Shown in pieces: positions 9,469 to 21,545 of a DNA stretch of 64,000 nt. The DNA lies in assembly GCA_032622095.1 (NCBI GenBank), contig CP136063.1, positions 119,806,723-119,870,722 of the forward strand. Direction: 5' to 3'. The translations under genes were made by a program, and so were the position numbers. This DNA is from Siphonodentalium dalli (lineage: Eukaryota > Mollusca > Scaphopoda > Gadilida > Siphonodentaliidae). How positions within the stretch are numbered: the first letter of the stretch is position 1; each line of letters opens with the position of its first letter. The notes under the pieces were generated by a model. The model was not told where the DNA came from. It saw only the letters and a program-made list of their open reading frames with translations, and did no database searches.

Positions 9469-11165
9469 TTTTTAGCTCAACTTTACTTTGTAAAGTTTGA
9501 GCTATTGCCATGGCTTGGTATCCGTCGTCCGTGTGTGTGTGTGTGTGTGATTCTGTGAGGCGTCAACAATACAGGCTACATGTCGTACCTTTGGTCGGAT
9601 CATTATGAAATTTGTCATAGCTGTTGACATTGACATGTAGATGGGAACGAGTCATTTTGGGGTCATTCAGAAACAAAACAGCCAGCAGCCATCTCGGATT
9701 TAAAAATTCAATCCATTAGCACGGGCTACATGTCGTACTGATCATCATGAAATTTGTCAGAGATGTTAATATTGACATGTAGATGGGAACGAGTAATTTT
9801 GGGGTCGTTCGGCGAAAAAACATGGCCGCCAGCAGCCATCTTGGATTTTACTCTTTGCACGACTAAATCCTTTGGCACGGGCTACAGGTCGCGCCTTTGG
9901 TCGGATCATCATGAAATTTGTCACGGATGTTAACAATGACATTTACGTGGGAACTAGTCATTTTGGGGTCATTCGGCAAAAAACATGGCCACCAGCAGCC
10001 ATCTTAGATTTTACTCTTTTCATGACTAAATATGTTGGCACGGGCTACAGGTCGTACCTTTGGTCGAATCATTATGAAAAAATGACTTGTAGATGGGAAC
10101 GAGTCATTTTGGGGTCATTTGGCCAAAAACATGGCCGCCAGCGGCCATCTTGGATTTCAAAAATCAATCCATTAGCATGGGCTACAGGCCATGCTGTTTG
10201 TCTGATCATCATGAAATTTGTGATGGATGTTAATGTTGAGATGTAGATGGGAACGAGTCATTTTGGGGTCATTCGGCCAAAAAATGGCCGCCAGCAGCCA
10301 TCTTGAATTTTACTCTTTGCATGACTAAATCCTTTGGCACGGGCTACAGGTCGTACCTTTGGTGGGATCATCATGAAATTTGTCATGGATGTTAACTTAA
10401 CAATGACATGTACATGGGAACGAGTCATTTTGGGGTCATTCGGCAAAAAAACATGGCCGCCAGCGGCCATCTTGGATTTCAAAATTCAATCCATTAGCAC
10501 GGGCTACAGGCCATACTGTTTGTCTGATCATCATGAAATTTATCATGGATGTTAATATTGACACGTAGATGGGAACGAGTCATTTTGGGGTCATTCGGCA
10601 ATAAAACATGGCCGCCAGCAGCCATCTTGGATTTTGCTCTTCGCATTACTAAATCCTGTGGAATGTGCTACAGCTCATACCTTTGGTTGGATCATCATGA
10701 AATTTGTCATGGATGTTAACATTGATTTGTGGATGGGAACGAGTCATTTTGCGGTCATTCGGCCATAAAACATGGCCGCTGGCATCCATCTTTAATTTTA
10801 CTCTTCGCATGATTAAATCCTTTGGTACGGGCTACATGTCGTACCTTTGGTCGGATCATCATGAAATTTGTCATGGCTGTTAATATTGAAATGTAGATGG
10901 GAAACGAGTCATTTTGGGGGTCATTTGGCCATAAAACATGTCCGCTGGCAGCCATCTTGGATTTTACTCTTTGTATGACTAAATCCCTTGACACACCCTG
11001 CATTCCACTTCCCTCATCCGATCATCACCAAACTTCTTAATAATCTTGATATTGATCTACTAGATGGAAGCTGTCAAATGTTTTTGAATTTCATTGGAAA
11101 ACATAGCCGCCAGCAACCATCTTGGGTTTTACTTTATATATATATATATCTTCATGTTGATAATT
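9469..11165 (+). repeat. TTTAGCTCAACTTT element, copy 1, left part: about 160-bp tandem array
   Basis: Opens tttagctcaactttactttg, followed by a GT microsatellite (about 9531-9550). The body is a tandem array: gggctacaggtcgtaccttt, gatcatcatgaaatttgtca, gatgggaacgagtcattttg, ggtcattcgg, catggccgccagcagccatc. Unit starts lie near 9723, 9879, 10042, 10179, 10341, 10501, 10666 and 10829. The element resumes at 12334 after an insertion and ends ttgagccacagtgtcattga near 12434. Confidence 0.8.
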
Positions 11166-12333
11166 TAGTAATATGATGATACGTAAACGTAATTTGCGCC
11201 CACTTGTTACTGTTCATGGAATTATCGGTGAATTTTTATCTTTAGAAGGAATTGATTGTAAACCCTAACGGGACACAGGAATATAATATATGCAATGTAT
11301 GAAAATAGTCACATATAACGTAAATGTGGATGTTTAGCCTGCCCGTGTAATACGAGTCTCAGCTGTCTGGTCATCGACGCAGTCCTGTCTGGAATTTTGC
11401 GCGCCGATGTAGGTTGTGACGTCATGTTGTAGGCCTGCGTCGATTTCATGACGCCTTTACTGGTTTCACAAGAAGCAATCTTAAAAGGACTCTGCGATCT
11501 TTGAATCGTTTCCGTTTGTCAGCCTTGAACTTTGATATATATCTTTATTTTTTGCACTGGAGCATTTTGCCCAATTACACATTTCGATGTGGTATTAACC
11601 AATACAAAATGGCGGCCGTCGCAACAATAATTTTTTGGACTCGGCTGACCCTTGAGTTAGGTTGATGTAGGTTGTGACGTCATGGTGTACGTCTTGATGT
11701 CATGATGCCTTTACTGGTTTCCCAATCTTAAAAGGACTCTGCGATCTTTCAATCGGATATTATAGTTTTCGTTTGTCGGCCTTGAACTTTTAGAATATTT
11801 CTTCAATCTTTTAGGCGGAAATACCGTTAGAAAATGGAAGATCAAATCTAAACGGCCAGTAAGGCCACTAGAATCCTCTTTCGGGGCAAATATTTTTAAT
11901 AATTTTATAAAATATGTAAACAAAACTTTTTCATGCAAGTTCAGTTTTTGTTAACCAGGGCTTTGGTTTAATTTACATTCAATTTTTTAAATATATTTGG
12001 CTTTAGGAGCATGATGTTCCTACGTATGATGAAGTATAGCTAACATTTACATTTTTTTTTATTTTTGCCCTGGAGCATTTTGCCCAATTACACATTTCGA
12101 GGTGGTAATAATCAATAAAAAATGGCGGCCGTCGCCAACAATAATTTTTTGAAGGCCTACTCGGCTGACCCTTGAGTTATGAATAAATTATCCTATTTTA
12201 GGTAAGTTCAATCTATTTTTAGAATGGACTGAAAAGGTCGATTAGTATATTTCATATCCGCATACGTATACCCTAGGTAGCTTCGCTTCCGCGGCTTTTT
12301 TTTTCGCCGCGGAAGAGCGGGCGCTATTATTTA
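11166..12333 (-). mobile_element. GCGCCCGCT-ended element, copy C, inverted, nested in the array element
   Basis: Read on the minus strand it starts agcgcccgctcttccgcggc and ends gcgcaaattacgtttacgta, matching copies A and B. An internal stretch is duplicated: the order dna-tttactggtttc ... ctcggctgacccttgagtta occurs at about 11440-11660 and again at about 11700-12180. It splits the TTTAGCTCAACTTT element (left part ends ttcatgttgataatttag; right part resumes tagacctttcaactttccgc). Confidence 0.65.
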
Positions 12334-12436
12334 GACCTTTCAACTTTCCGCATTCATAATCGCTCCATTGACTGTAACACATGAAATTATTCCCTTTCCA
12401 CGTTGAGCCACAGTGTCATTGACACTTTCATTTTAA
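12334..12436 (+). repeat. TTTAGCTCAACTTT element, copy 1, right end
   Basis: acctttcaactttccgcatt, ctccattgactgtaa, then ttgagccacagtgtcattga matches the end of copy 2 (13990-14083) and, for the last motif, copy 3 (45592-45622). This shows that the array and this end are one element split by copy C. Confidence 0.7.
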
Positions 12437-12700
12437 AAAGTAAACTAACTAACTTCGGTATCAGAGGTATTTATTATTTTGATCTAATTTAAATGCATTA
12501 CACTAAGGTGATCATAGACCAAATTACTCAAGATGGCTTCCAAAATGGCAACCAACTTGGGTAAAAAGTTCATTTTTCACATATATCCGGAACATTATTC
12601 TCTACTGTTCCGAAATCCGAAAAGTTTGCAAATTGTGACTCACTTGGTTATTATACATGTTAGGTAATCAACTGACAACTAAATATTATATCATGGTTGT

Positions 12701-12785
12701 TAGCTCAACTTTACTTTGTAAAGTTTGAGCTATTGCCATCGCTTTGTCGTCCGTCGTCTGTGTGTGTGTGTGTGCGATGGTGGGT

Positions 12786-12821
<36 letters not shown>

Positions 12822-14083
12822 GTGATGCGTCAACAATTTCCTTTAGCACGGGCTACAGGTCGTACCTTGGGTCGGATCATTATGAAATTTGTCATAGCTG
12901 TTGACATTGACATGTAGATGGGAAACGATTCATTTTGGGTTCATTCGGGGAAAAAAACGTGGCCGCCAGTGGCCATCTTGGATTTCAATATTCAATCCAT
13001 TAGCACGGGCTACAGGTCGTACTGTTCGTCTGATCATCATGAAATTTGTCATGGATGTTAATATTGACATGTAGATGGGAACGAGTAATTTTGGGGTTGT
13101 TCGACCAAAAAACATGGCCACCGGCAGCCATCTTAGATTTTACTCTTTGCATTACTAAATTCTTTGGCACGGCCTACAGGTCGTACCTTTGGTCGGATCA
13201 TCATAAATTTTTTCATGGATGTTAACAATGACATGTAGATGGGAACGAGACATTTTGGGGTCATTCGGCAAAAAAACATGGCCGCCAGCAGCCATTTTGG
13301 ATTTTACTCTTTGTATGACTAAATCCTTTAGCACGGGCTACAGGTCGTACCTTCAGTCTGATCATCATGAAATTTGTCATGGCTGTTGAAATTGGAATGT
13401 AGATGGGAACGAGACATTTTGGGGTCATTCGGACAAACAACATGGGCGCCAGCGGCCATCTTGGATTTCAAAATTCAATCCATTAGCACAGGCTACAGGT
13501 CGTACCTTTGGTCTGATCATCATGAAATTTGTCGTGAATGTTAACATTGACATGTAGATGGAAACGAGTAATTTTGGGGTCATTCGGTCAAAAAACAATG
13601 CCGCCGGCAGCCATCTTAGATTTACTCTTTGCATGACTAAATTCTTTGGTACGGCCTACAGGTCGTACCTTTGGTCAGATCATCATAAAATGTGTCGTGG
13701 ATGTTAACAATGACATGTAGATGGGAAGGAGTCATTTTGGGGTCATTCGGCCAAAAAACATGCCCGCCAGCAGCCATCTTGGATTTTACTCTTTGTATGA
13801 CTAATTCTTTAGCATGGGCTACAGGTCGTACCTTTAGTCTGATCGTCATAAAATTTGTCATGGATGTTAACGATGACATGTAGATGGGAACGATTTTGGG
13901 GTCATTCGGCCGAAAAAACGTGGCCGCCAGCAGCCATCTTGAATTTTACTTTTCTCTTCATGTCTATAAACTAGTATTAGACATTCCAACTTTCCACATT
14001 CCTAATCGCTCCATTGACTGTATTACATTAAATTATTCCCTTTCCAAGTTGAGCTACAGTGTCATTGACACTTTCATTTCAGT
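12701..14083 (+). repeat. TTTAGCTCAACTTT element, copy 2
   Basis: Complete copy: tttagctc-like start near 12701, GT microsatellite (about 12762-12822), seven units of about 160 bp (gggctacaggtcgtacctt and relatives, about 12850-13930), then the end motif ttgagctacagtgtcattga at about 14051-14070. The open frames here on both strands restate the repeat (for example repeated MARATGR or KVRPVARAKG) and are not genes. Confidence 0.8.
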
Positions 14084-14279
14084 TCCTTATGCGACATGAC
14101 AAATTAATTTCAAAGTTGCAGTATGGGATTTTGCCAAAAACCTCTTGGGATTCTGGCCACATTTAAAAAAGTAAATGGGCAGAACTTTGAAATGGAACTG
14201 AGATGAACCATAATCTGTGGCTATTATGGCTCATTGGGATAAAACTATTATCAGCTTGATACACGAGGGAGGTCAAGGT

Positions 14280-14605
14280 GGCAGCCAAGGAGTTAGTGCA
14301 TGCAGTGCGTGGTCATAGGAGAGGTGAATATGTATACATGGAGTTACTTTATGGTCGTGAATAGATATAAAAGGAATGACTATATGAACATGAATGGGGT
14401 GTCCATTGTGAGATGTTTAGGTATACAAGTAGTGGCTGTATGGTCATGTGTGATGTGAAAATGTTTACAGGGAGTGACTATATATGGTTGTATGGATTTG
14501 TGTGGATGTACGGGTATACACGATGTGGCTGTATGGACAATCATGTGGTGTGTGGACACAACGGGAGTAGCTGCATGGTCATGGCTGTGTTATGTTTATA
14601 TACAT
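14280..14605 (+). repeat. Degenerate minisatellite (tggctgtatggtcatg phrases)
   Basis: Loose repetition of phrases such as gtggctgtatgg, tatacatggagt, gggtatacacg. The reverse complement of the same vocabulary occurs at 63500-63630. A 66-codon frame (14413-14613) is a translation of this repeat. Confidence 0.5.
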
Positions 14606-14730
14606 GCATGTGACACCATTAAATGTGTATTGTTATAGATCCCACCTTCCTCCCTTTGGTATCTCAGACTGACTAATGTCTGTAGACCAACACTCACGGT
14701 GTTGTAACATAATTGTGCATTATTGTCATG
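14606..14730 (+). repeat. Dispersed repeat, partner of 21945-22070
   Basis: gacaccattaaatgtgtatt, agatcccacc, ctcagactgactaa, aacactcacggtgttgtaac. A diverged direct copy lies at 21945-22070, about 7.3 kb downstream; the two copies lie on either side of the LINE/array block at 16.1-21.5 kb. Confidence 0.65.
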
Positions 14731-16109
14731 TGCAGTTGTGATTATTTGCCCTTTTAGTAGAAAAACATATGATTAAAAACCATTTCCCTGGGAATTTTGC
14801 AGTAGATGGTTCCTGCTCAAACCGGTTGGTATTGATCTTAATTTCCAATTAAAACTCCACATTTAGCCACACAATGCGACAACGTATGGACGACGTCGGC
14901 ATTTCCAACAGCGTCCAAGACATCTTAAACGATCACCCAGAATCAATCACACCACGTTCGAACATGAACGCTCTTCATTGTCACATGTTCCACATTCTTT
15001 GACTTGAATACATATTCCACATAAAAATAATTAATAAAGTTCCGTATTAAAGGCAAGGGTGGCGTTCGTTGCAGAAATATTCATATTTGTTCAAATCGCC
15101 ATCAACAGAAGGAATATTAAAATATATATAGTTTTGTTCATATGCCAAACATAATCAGCGCGTAAATAGTATATTGTCGTCAAGACGTACGATGATGTAC
15201 GTAAACAAGAACCTGCAGCATGCTCGTGTTACAGAAGTTTTGCTTCTGTTGCATAACACAGCGCAATGTTATTGGTTACACTTGATATAAACGCTCTTTA
15301 TTATTTCCATATCAGGAAAACAGTAACAAATAACGCTCTTTATATTTACCATATCCGGATCTAGACAAAAGCCAGGTTCTGTAACGTTTTTTGCTTTTGT
15401 TTATACATAACAAAGGAAAAACATTTGACAATAACATACTGTTTGTGTCATATTTCTGATTGGTATAAGAACAAAGTCTATATGTTACTATTATTTCTGT
15501 TTATGGCGGTTTTTGACGGAGCTGAATATTTTAACAGCATACTCACCGCCAACACCGCCCGTATCTTTAAAAACAAACTCTCTTTATTTCAGTCTGCACA
15601 TTTTTTCTCCAATTTTCATGTCATCTCAGTTGCTATTTTCATCATTTTTCAGAGGATATCTCCGACCAAGTTTCACTAGGAAACAAACGTAGCGACCGGC
15701 CTGTCAGACTCCATAGTATCATCATCGTCGACATGATCTTTATTAATAACACAATATACAAACGCGTACAAACATTACAACAGAAGACCAACACGAAACG
15801 CGTAAAATACAACAGCACAGCATCACGACAGTTATACATTGATACAGCACAACGCAGCAAATCTAAACACATTCATGACGCAACCTGAAATAAAATAATT
15901 AGAAGTATATTAGAATAAATATTTCAATTTGTTTTCATCATCAAATTTAGCAAATAATGACCAGTGATCATGGAACATTTATAAAGGAAATCTCTGGCTG
16001 TCTACCAATATTCTATATTTGATATCATGGATGAAGAAAAATGCTATGTCTGTCTGGATATGTTTATTTGGTTGCTGTATATACTCATATTTCTGCTTGA
16101 CCAGATTAC
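14731..16109. other. Repeat debris, no gene recognised
   Basis: Holds several acgctcttta phrases (about 15292, 15331) also found near 21780-21830. Open frames 15425-15679 (+) and 15642-15872 (-) have no known motif. This may include the 3' untranslated region of the minus-strand LINE ending near 16114, but no clear end is visible. Confidence 0.35.
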
Positions 16110-16113
16110 TTGG

Positions 16114-16935
16114 CTATATGTGGCTAAAATGTGTAGATATGTCCCCAAAATGTGCAGCGTCTGTAAGCATAGCTGGGCTCACTGAGAATAAAATTAATCT
16201 GGCTTCTATGCGAAGTGGGCCACCTACTAGTCTGCCTAAAAGTTCGTAAAGAGCGTTTCGGATAAATTTTAAGAATTTACAATGTAAAAAGCGGTGATTA
16301 ACTGTCTCCGCTTCGTGGCAAAATATGCAATTATATGTTCTGGTGATAGTAAACTTTGATACAATATGGTGTTGTGAGAAATGATCCATGATACACGTCT
16401 TCCTAAAGGTTCCATAAAACTGTGATGCAACAGTTCCCAGACGCGCTCAAAAGGCACGTCTGGAAACTGCAATTTCACTTTAGGAACAACTTTAGCTTTA
16501 TTTAAATTGTAATAATCACATGTTTTCATATCAATGTGATCAATGTTTGCAAAATCTATGGAACGTAAAAGTTGTTAAACATGATTTGTAAAATAGGGAG
16601 GGAGCAGAATTCGAAAATAGATTCGGATTAAAATTTCTTAGTTGCAGTCCAAGCCAATATCAGATACTGGCGAAGTATAACCATTTCTTGTCGTCTGCGG
16701 AATAAATGACTTCTCTAATATGATTCAGACGAAAGGCTTTCATTTAAGATCAATGTTGACTATAGCTAAGCCTCCGTCGACATAATCTTGAAAGAACTTT
16801 GCGTTTGACCAGTTCAATTTTGGAACCCCAGATAAAAAGAAACATTTGTCTTTGAAATCTGTCATGATAAAAGCGAGGTAACTCTAAAATTTGTCCGACA
16901 TACCATAGTTTGCTACAGTTGTCTTTCCGTGATAA
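16114..16935 (-). pseudogene. LINE ORF2 C-terminal part, broken (continues at 21446-21545)
   Basis: Three minus-strand frames together look like the end of a non-LTR retrotransposon polyprotein. From 16935 down: SKLWYVGQILELPRFY and FIWGSKIELVKRKVL (the thumb/connection region, which in LINEs reads LWYV...P...FIWG-K...KR-VL), then in another frame DGGLAIVNIDLK. Next comes FERVWELLHHSF at 16400-16460, then CIFCHEAETVNHRFLHC (16310-16260), the zinc-binding motif near the end of LINE ORF2. At least three frameshifts or stops break it. It is cut at 16935 by the M/S array, and LINE sequence resumes beyond it at 21446. Clade not assigned; L1/Tx1-like by feel. Confidence 0.75.
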
Positions 16936-17386
16936 GGTTACACTGGTGTAAATGTTTTCCATAGGCCTCAGTGCTAACGTTTTAGCGTATGCTGTTGGCT
17001 ATATGAACCATGGGTCCAATTGTTTGTTTTAATCTGAAAAATTGACATTTCGGGAAACTTTTTACACAAAAAAATCATATCTGTCTAGCAGGGAATTCGC
17101 CTTTAAATCTTGAGTTTTCGTAACTAGTGTCAGATCCGCATAAAAAAATACTGTCATATTTTAGACCACACCAACAAATTCAAACTTCACTACAAAGGGT
17201 TAATTCCTGTGCCAATGGCTATCTTACCTATGGGAAATCATAGGGAAGAGGTGTGATGATTTTTTTATGCAAAAAGCACACAAGGCTATTGACCAATCAG
17301 GGCCCAGTGTCTATTTTATTCTCTCCTATATATTCCTCCCGCATCCGCTAGAGGTCTCTCCGAACCTTATTTACACCAGTGTAACC
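16936..17386 (+). repeat. Unit M1 (one of four), 18-bp inverted ends
   Basis: Ends GGTTACACTGGTGTAAAT and ATTTACACCAGTGTAACC are perfect inverted repeats. The interior has no coding frame. Near its 3' end lie a CCAAT box and a TATA-like box (annotated separately). The outermost units of the array are M, so M behaves like a terminal direct repeat. Confidence 0.85.
17293..17334 (+). promoter_or_regulatory. CCAAT and TATA-like boxes in M
   Basis: gaccaatcagg (CCAAT at 17293-17297) precedes ctatatatt (17327-17334) by 30 bp, with cctcccgcatccgctagagg just downstream. This is the layout of a simple RNA polymerase II promoter pointing into S. The same boxes recur in the other three M copies (offset 1,353 bp). 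That they drive transcription is inference. Confidence 0.45.
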
Positions 17387-18288
17387 TAAAGCGATAGCCC
17401 GCTTTTTCGCGGAATAATTGTAACACCCTACATTTTTTCAGAATTGCCCATGAATGAAAAAAATGTGTTCAAAAATAATATCACTTCTGTGGTTCTTTAT
17501 TTATCACACACAATTTAACCCCACTCTCTGTAACACATTATTCATCAAAAAAGCACATTTTTCCACCACAAGTCATATTCAGGCCCCATTTTCACACAGT
17601 TTTTGGGGTCTGGTGTTGCAAACTTGGATCAGCTATGGAAGACTGTACAAGATCCTTTCCATGAGAGAACTTCTGGTGATGTGAGGTCATTGAGTCCAGA
17701 TCTGATCAGCTGAGCATCAAGCACATGACATTATCAGCACATGGAAGACTAAAATATGACATTTTCAGGTCTGCAAGGGTGATCCAAGATAACTGGATGT
17801 GGGTGTATATTGAATTAGTTGAACAAAGATATGCTCTCTTTGAAATGCTGAAGCATTTTCTTAAATGTGTCCAAGTTTTAGTGCTATTAACCTTCAAATG
17901 GCCATACCCACCAGTGAAAATGAGACACTTTTATTATATATATCTGTATATCACTGGCTATAAAATCCAAAATACTTGTTAGATTAGCTTCTTATAACAA
18001 TTGGTATGTGTGTCATTGACATGCTCATGTAATGGGTAATTTGCATTATCATGTGACAATTACCACCTTGAATTTTTTTGAAAATACCTTGAAAAATTGG
18101 CATTTTTTTAGAAAAATCATACCATTTTTTTGGCCGATGGAAGTGAAAGAAGACATCAGCAGCAAGAATAGCCACACCATGCATGGGAGATTCATTGGAC
18201 TGAAAGACCAGGCTGTGAAAAATGCATTAAAATACTTTAAAGTGACTCCCAGGAATCAAAAATGCCAAAAAGTTCATTTTTCCCTTTA
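17387..18288 (+). repeat. Spacer S1 (one of three)
   Basis: Starts taaagcgatagcccgctttt with a small hairpin (ccgc-tttttc-gcgg) and ends tttttcccttta. Frames of 76, 85 and 85 codons on the plus strand (17454-17684, 17725-17982, 18032-18289) and 63 and 66 on the minus strand recur in S2 and S3. The copies are too similar for this to show selection. No domain recognised. Confidence 0.75.
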
Positions 18289-21200
18289 GGTTACACTGGT
18301 GTAAATGTTTTCCATAGGCCTCAGTGCTAACGTTTTAGCGTATGCTGTTGGCTATATGAACCATGGGTCCAATTGTTTGTTTTAATCTGAAAAATTGACA
18401 TTTCGGGAAACTTTTTACACAAAAAAATCATATCTGTCTAGCAGGGAATTCGCCTTTAAATCTTGAGTTTTCGTAACTAGTGTCAGATCCGCATAAAAAA
18501 ATACTGTCATATTTTAGACCACACCAACAAATTCAAACTTCACTACAAAGGGTTAATTCCTGTGCCAATGGCTATCTTACCTATGGGAAATCATAGGGAA
18601 GAGGTGTGATGATTTTTTTATGCAAAAAGCACACAAGGCTATTGACCAATCAGGGCCCAGTGTCTATTTTATTCTCTCCTATATATTCCTCCCGCATCCG
18701 CTAGAGGTCTCTCCGAACCTTATTTACACCAGTGTAACCTAAAGCGATAGCCCGCTTTTTCGCGGAATAATTGTAACACCCTACATTTTTTCAGAATTGC
18801 CCATGAATGAAAAAAATGTGTTCAAAAATAATATCACTTCTGTGGTTCTTTATTTATCACACACAATTTAACCCCACTCTCTGTAACACATTATTCATCA
18901 AAAAAGCACATTTTTCCACCACAAGTCATATTCAGGCCCCATTTTCACACAGTTTTTGGGGTCTGGTGTTGCAAACTTGGATCAGCTATGGAAGACTGTA
19001 CAAGATCCTTTCCATGAGAGAACTTCTGGTGATGTGAGGTCATTGAGTCCAGATCTGATCAGCTGAGCATCAAGCACATGACATTATCAGCACATGGAAG
19101 ACTAAAATATGACATTTTCAGGTCTGCAAGGGTGATCCAAGATAACTGGATGTGGGTGTATATTGAATTAGTTGAACAAAGATATGCTCTCTTTGAAATG
19201 CTGAAGCATTTTCTTAAATGTGTCCAAGTTTTAGTGCTATTAACCTTCAAATGGCCATACCCACCAGTGAAAATGAGACACTTTTATTATATATATCTGT
19301 ATATCACTGGCTATAAAATCCAAAATACTTGTTAGATTAGCTTCTTATAACAATTGGTATGTGTGTCATTGACATGCTCATGTAATGGGTAATTTGCATT
19401 ATCATGTGACAATTACCACCTTGAAATTTTTTGAAAATACCTTGAAAAATTGGCATTTTTTTAGAAAAATCATACCATTTTTTTGGCCGATGGAAGTGAA
19501 AGAAGACATCAGCAGCAAGAATAGCCACACCATGCATGGGAGATTCATTGGACTGAAAGACCAGGCTGTGAAAAATGCATTAAAATACTTTAAAGTGACT
19601 CCCAGGAATCAAAAATGCCAAAAAGTTCATTTTTCCCTTTAGGTTACACTGGTGTAAATGTTTTCCATAGGCCTCAGTGCTAACGTTTTAGCGTATGCTG
19701 TTGGCTATATGAACCATGGGTCCAATTGTTTGTTTTAATCTGAAAAATTGACATTTCGGGAAACTTTTTACACAAAAAAATCATATCTGTCTAGCAGGGA
19801 ATTCGCCTTTAAATCTTGAGTTTTCGTAACTAGTGTCAGATCCGCATAAAAAAATACTGTCATATTTTAGACCACACCAACAAATTCAAACTTCACTACA
19901 AAGGGTTAATTCCTGTGCCAATGGCTATCTTACCTATGGGAAATCATAGGGAAGAGGTGTGATGATTTTTTTATGCAAAAAGCACACAAGGCTATTGACC
20001 AATCAGGGCCCAGTGTCTATTTTATTCTCTCCTATATATTCCTCCCGCATCCGCTAGAGGTCTCTCCGAACCTTATTTACACCAGTGTAACCTAAAGCGA
20101 TAGCCCGCTTTTTCGCGGAATAATTGTAACACCCTACATTTTTTCAGAATTGCCCATGAATGAAAAAAATGTGTTCAAAAATAATATCACTTCTGTGGTT
20201 CTTTATTTATCACACACAATTTAACCCCACTCTCTGTAACACATTATTCATCAAAAAAGCACATTTTTCCACCACAAGTCATATTCAGGCCCCATTTTCA
20301 CACCGTTTTTGGGGTCTGGTGTTGCAAACTTGGATCAGCTATGGAAGACTGTACAAGATCCTTTCCATGAGAGAACTTCTGGTGATGTGAGGTCATTGAG
20401 TCCAGATCTGATCAGCTGAGCATCAAGCACATGACATTATCAGCACATGGAAGACTAAAATATGACATTTTCAGGTCTGCAAGGGTGATCCAAGATAACT
20501 GGATGTGGGTGTATATTGAATTAGTTGAACAAAGATATGCTCTCTTTGAAATGCTGAAGCATTTTCTTAAATGTGTCCAAGTTTTAGTGCTATTAACCTT
20601 CAAATGGCCATACCCACCAGTGAAAATGAGACACTTTTATTATATATATCTGTATATCACTGGCTATAAAATCCAAAATACTTGTTAGATTAGCTTCTTA
20701 TAACAATTGGTATGTGTGTCATTGACATGCTCATGTAATGGGTAATTTGCATTATCATGTGACAATTACCACCTTGAAATTTTTTGAAAATACCTTGAAA
20801 AATTGGCATTTTTTTAGAAAAATCATACCATTTTTTTGGCCGATGGAAGTGAAAGAAGACATCAGCAGCAAGAATAGCCACACCATGCATGGGAGATTCA
20901 TTGGACTGAAAGACCAGGCTGTGAAAAATGCATTAAAATACTTTAAAGTGACTCCCAGGAATCAAAAATGCCAAAAAGTTCATTTTTCCCTTTAGGTTAC
21001 ACTGGTGTAAATGTTTTCCATAGGCCTCAGTGCTAACGTTTTAGCGTATGCTGTTGGCTATATGAACCATGGGTCCAATTGTTTGTTTTAATCTGAAAAA
21101 TTGACATTTCGGGAAACTTTTTACACAAAAAAATCATATCTGTCTAGCAGGGAATTCGCCTTTAAATCTTGAGTTTTCGTAACTAGTGTCAGATCCGCAT

Positions 21201-21445
21201 AAAAAAATACTGTCATATTTTAGACCACACCAACAAATTCAAACTTCACTACAAAGGGTTAATTCCTGTGCCAATGGCTATCTTACCTATGGGAAATCAT
21301 AGGGAAGAGGTGTGATGATTTTTTTATGCAAAAAGCACACAAGGCTATTGACCAATCAGGGCCCAGTGTCTATTTTATTCTCTCCTATATATTCCTCCCG
21401 CATCCGCTAGAGGTCTCTCCGAACCTTATTTACACCAGTGTAACC

Positions 21446-21545
21446 ATAAGATAATCTGCATGTTGTCCATAAATTTAATATTTTTTCATAAGAAAGAGAG
21501 AAGTCACCCACTCCGCGGTGGTAGGTATAAAGCGTCATTAATTCT
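21446..21545 (-). pseudogene. LINE fragment upstream of the array insertion
   Basis: On the minus strand it reads VGDFSLSYEKILNLWTTCRL then SYHGK, in step with the LWYVGQ segment that starts at 16935. Non-LTR elements show W--R-L---GK about ten residues before KLWYV. This proves that the array split a pre-existing LINE. Higher coordinates show no clear further homology. Confidence 0.65.

Larger units (their letters stand above)
16936..21445 (+). mobile_element. M-S-M-S-M-S-M array, 1,353-bp period, TIR-ended, inserted in a LINE
   Basis: Four copies of a 451-bp unit M (16936-17386, 18289-18739, 19642-20092, 20995-21445) alternate with three copies of a 902-bp spacer S (17387-18288, 18740-19641, 20093-20994). 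Each M starts GGTTACACTGGTGTAAAT and ends with its exact reverse complement. The array is flanked by ATAA on both sides (16932-16935 and 21446-21449), and the LINE reads across when the array is removed. The copies are nearly identical: I see single-base differences only (for example near 18067, and one S/R difference at 20304). The structure is what unequal exchange between the two M copies of an M-S-M ancestor would give. Small frames in S have no known motif. Class uncertain: 4-bp duplication with 18-bp inverted ends on direct repeats. Confidence 0.85.

Noticed and set aside
9872-10555. Plus-strand frames with repeated MARATGR as a protein family
   Set aside because: They are translations of the 160-bp tandem unit; opposite-strand frames are equally long.
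16936-17386. M as a conventional LTR
   Set aside because: Ends are GG...CC with 18-bp inverted repeats rather than TG...CA; no primer-binding site or polypurine tract seen in S, and no gag-pol.
17454-18289. Three plus frames repeated in all S spacers as a conserved gene set
   Set aside because: The S copies are almost identical at DNA level, so shared frames do not show selection; no domain or proper gene structure is visible.
16936-21445. CRISPR array or ordinary satellite
   Set aside because: Units are 451 and 902 bp, spacers are identical to each other, and defined inverted ends plus a target duplication bound the array.
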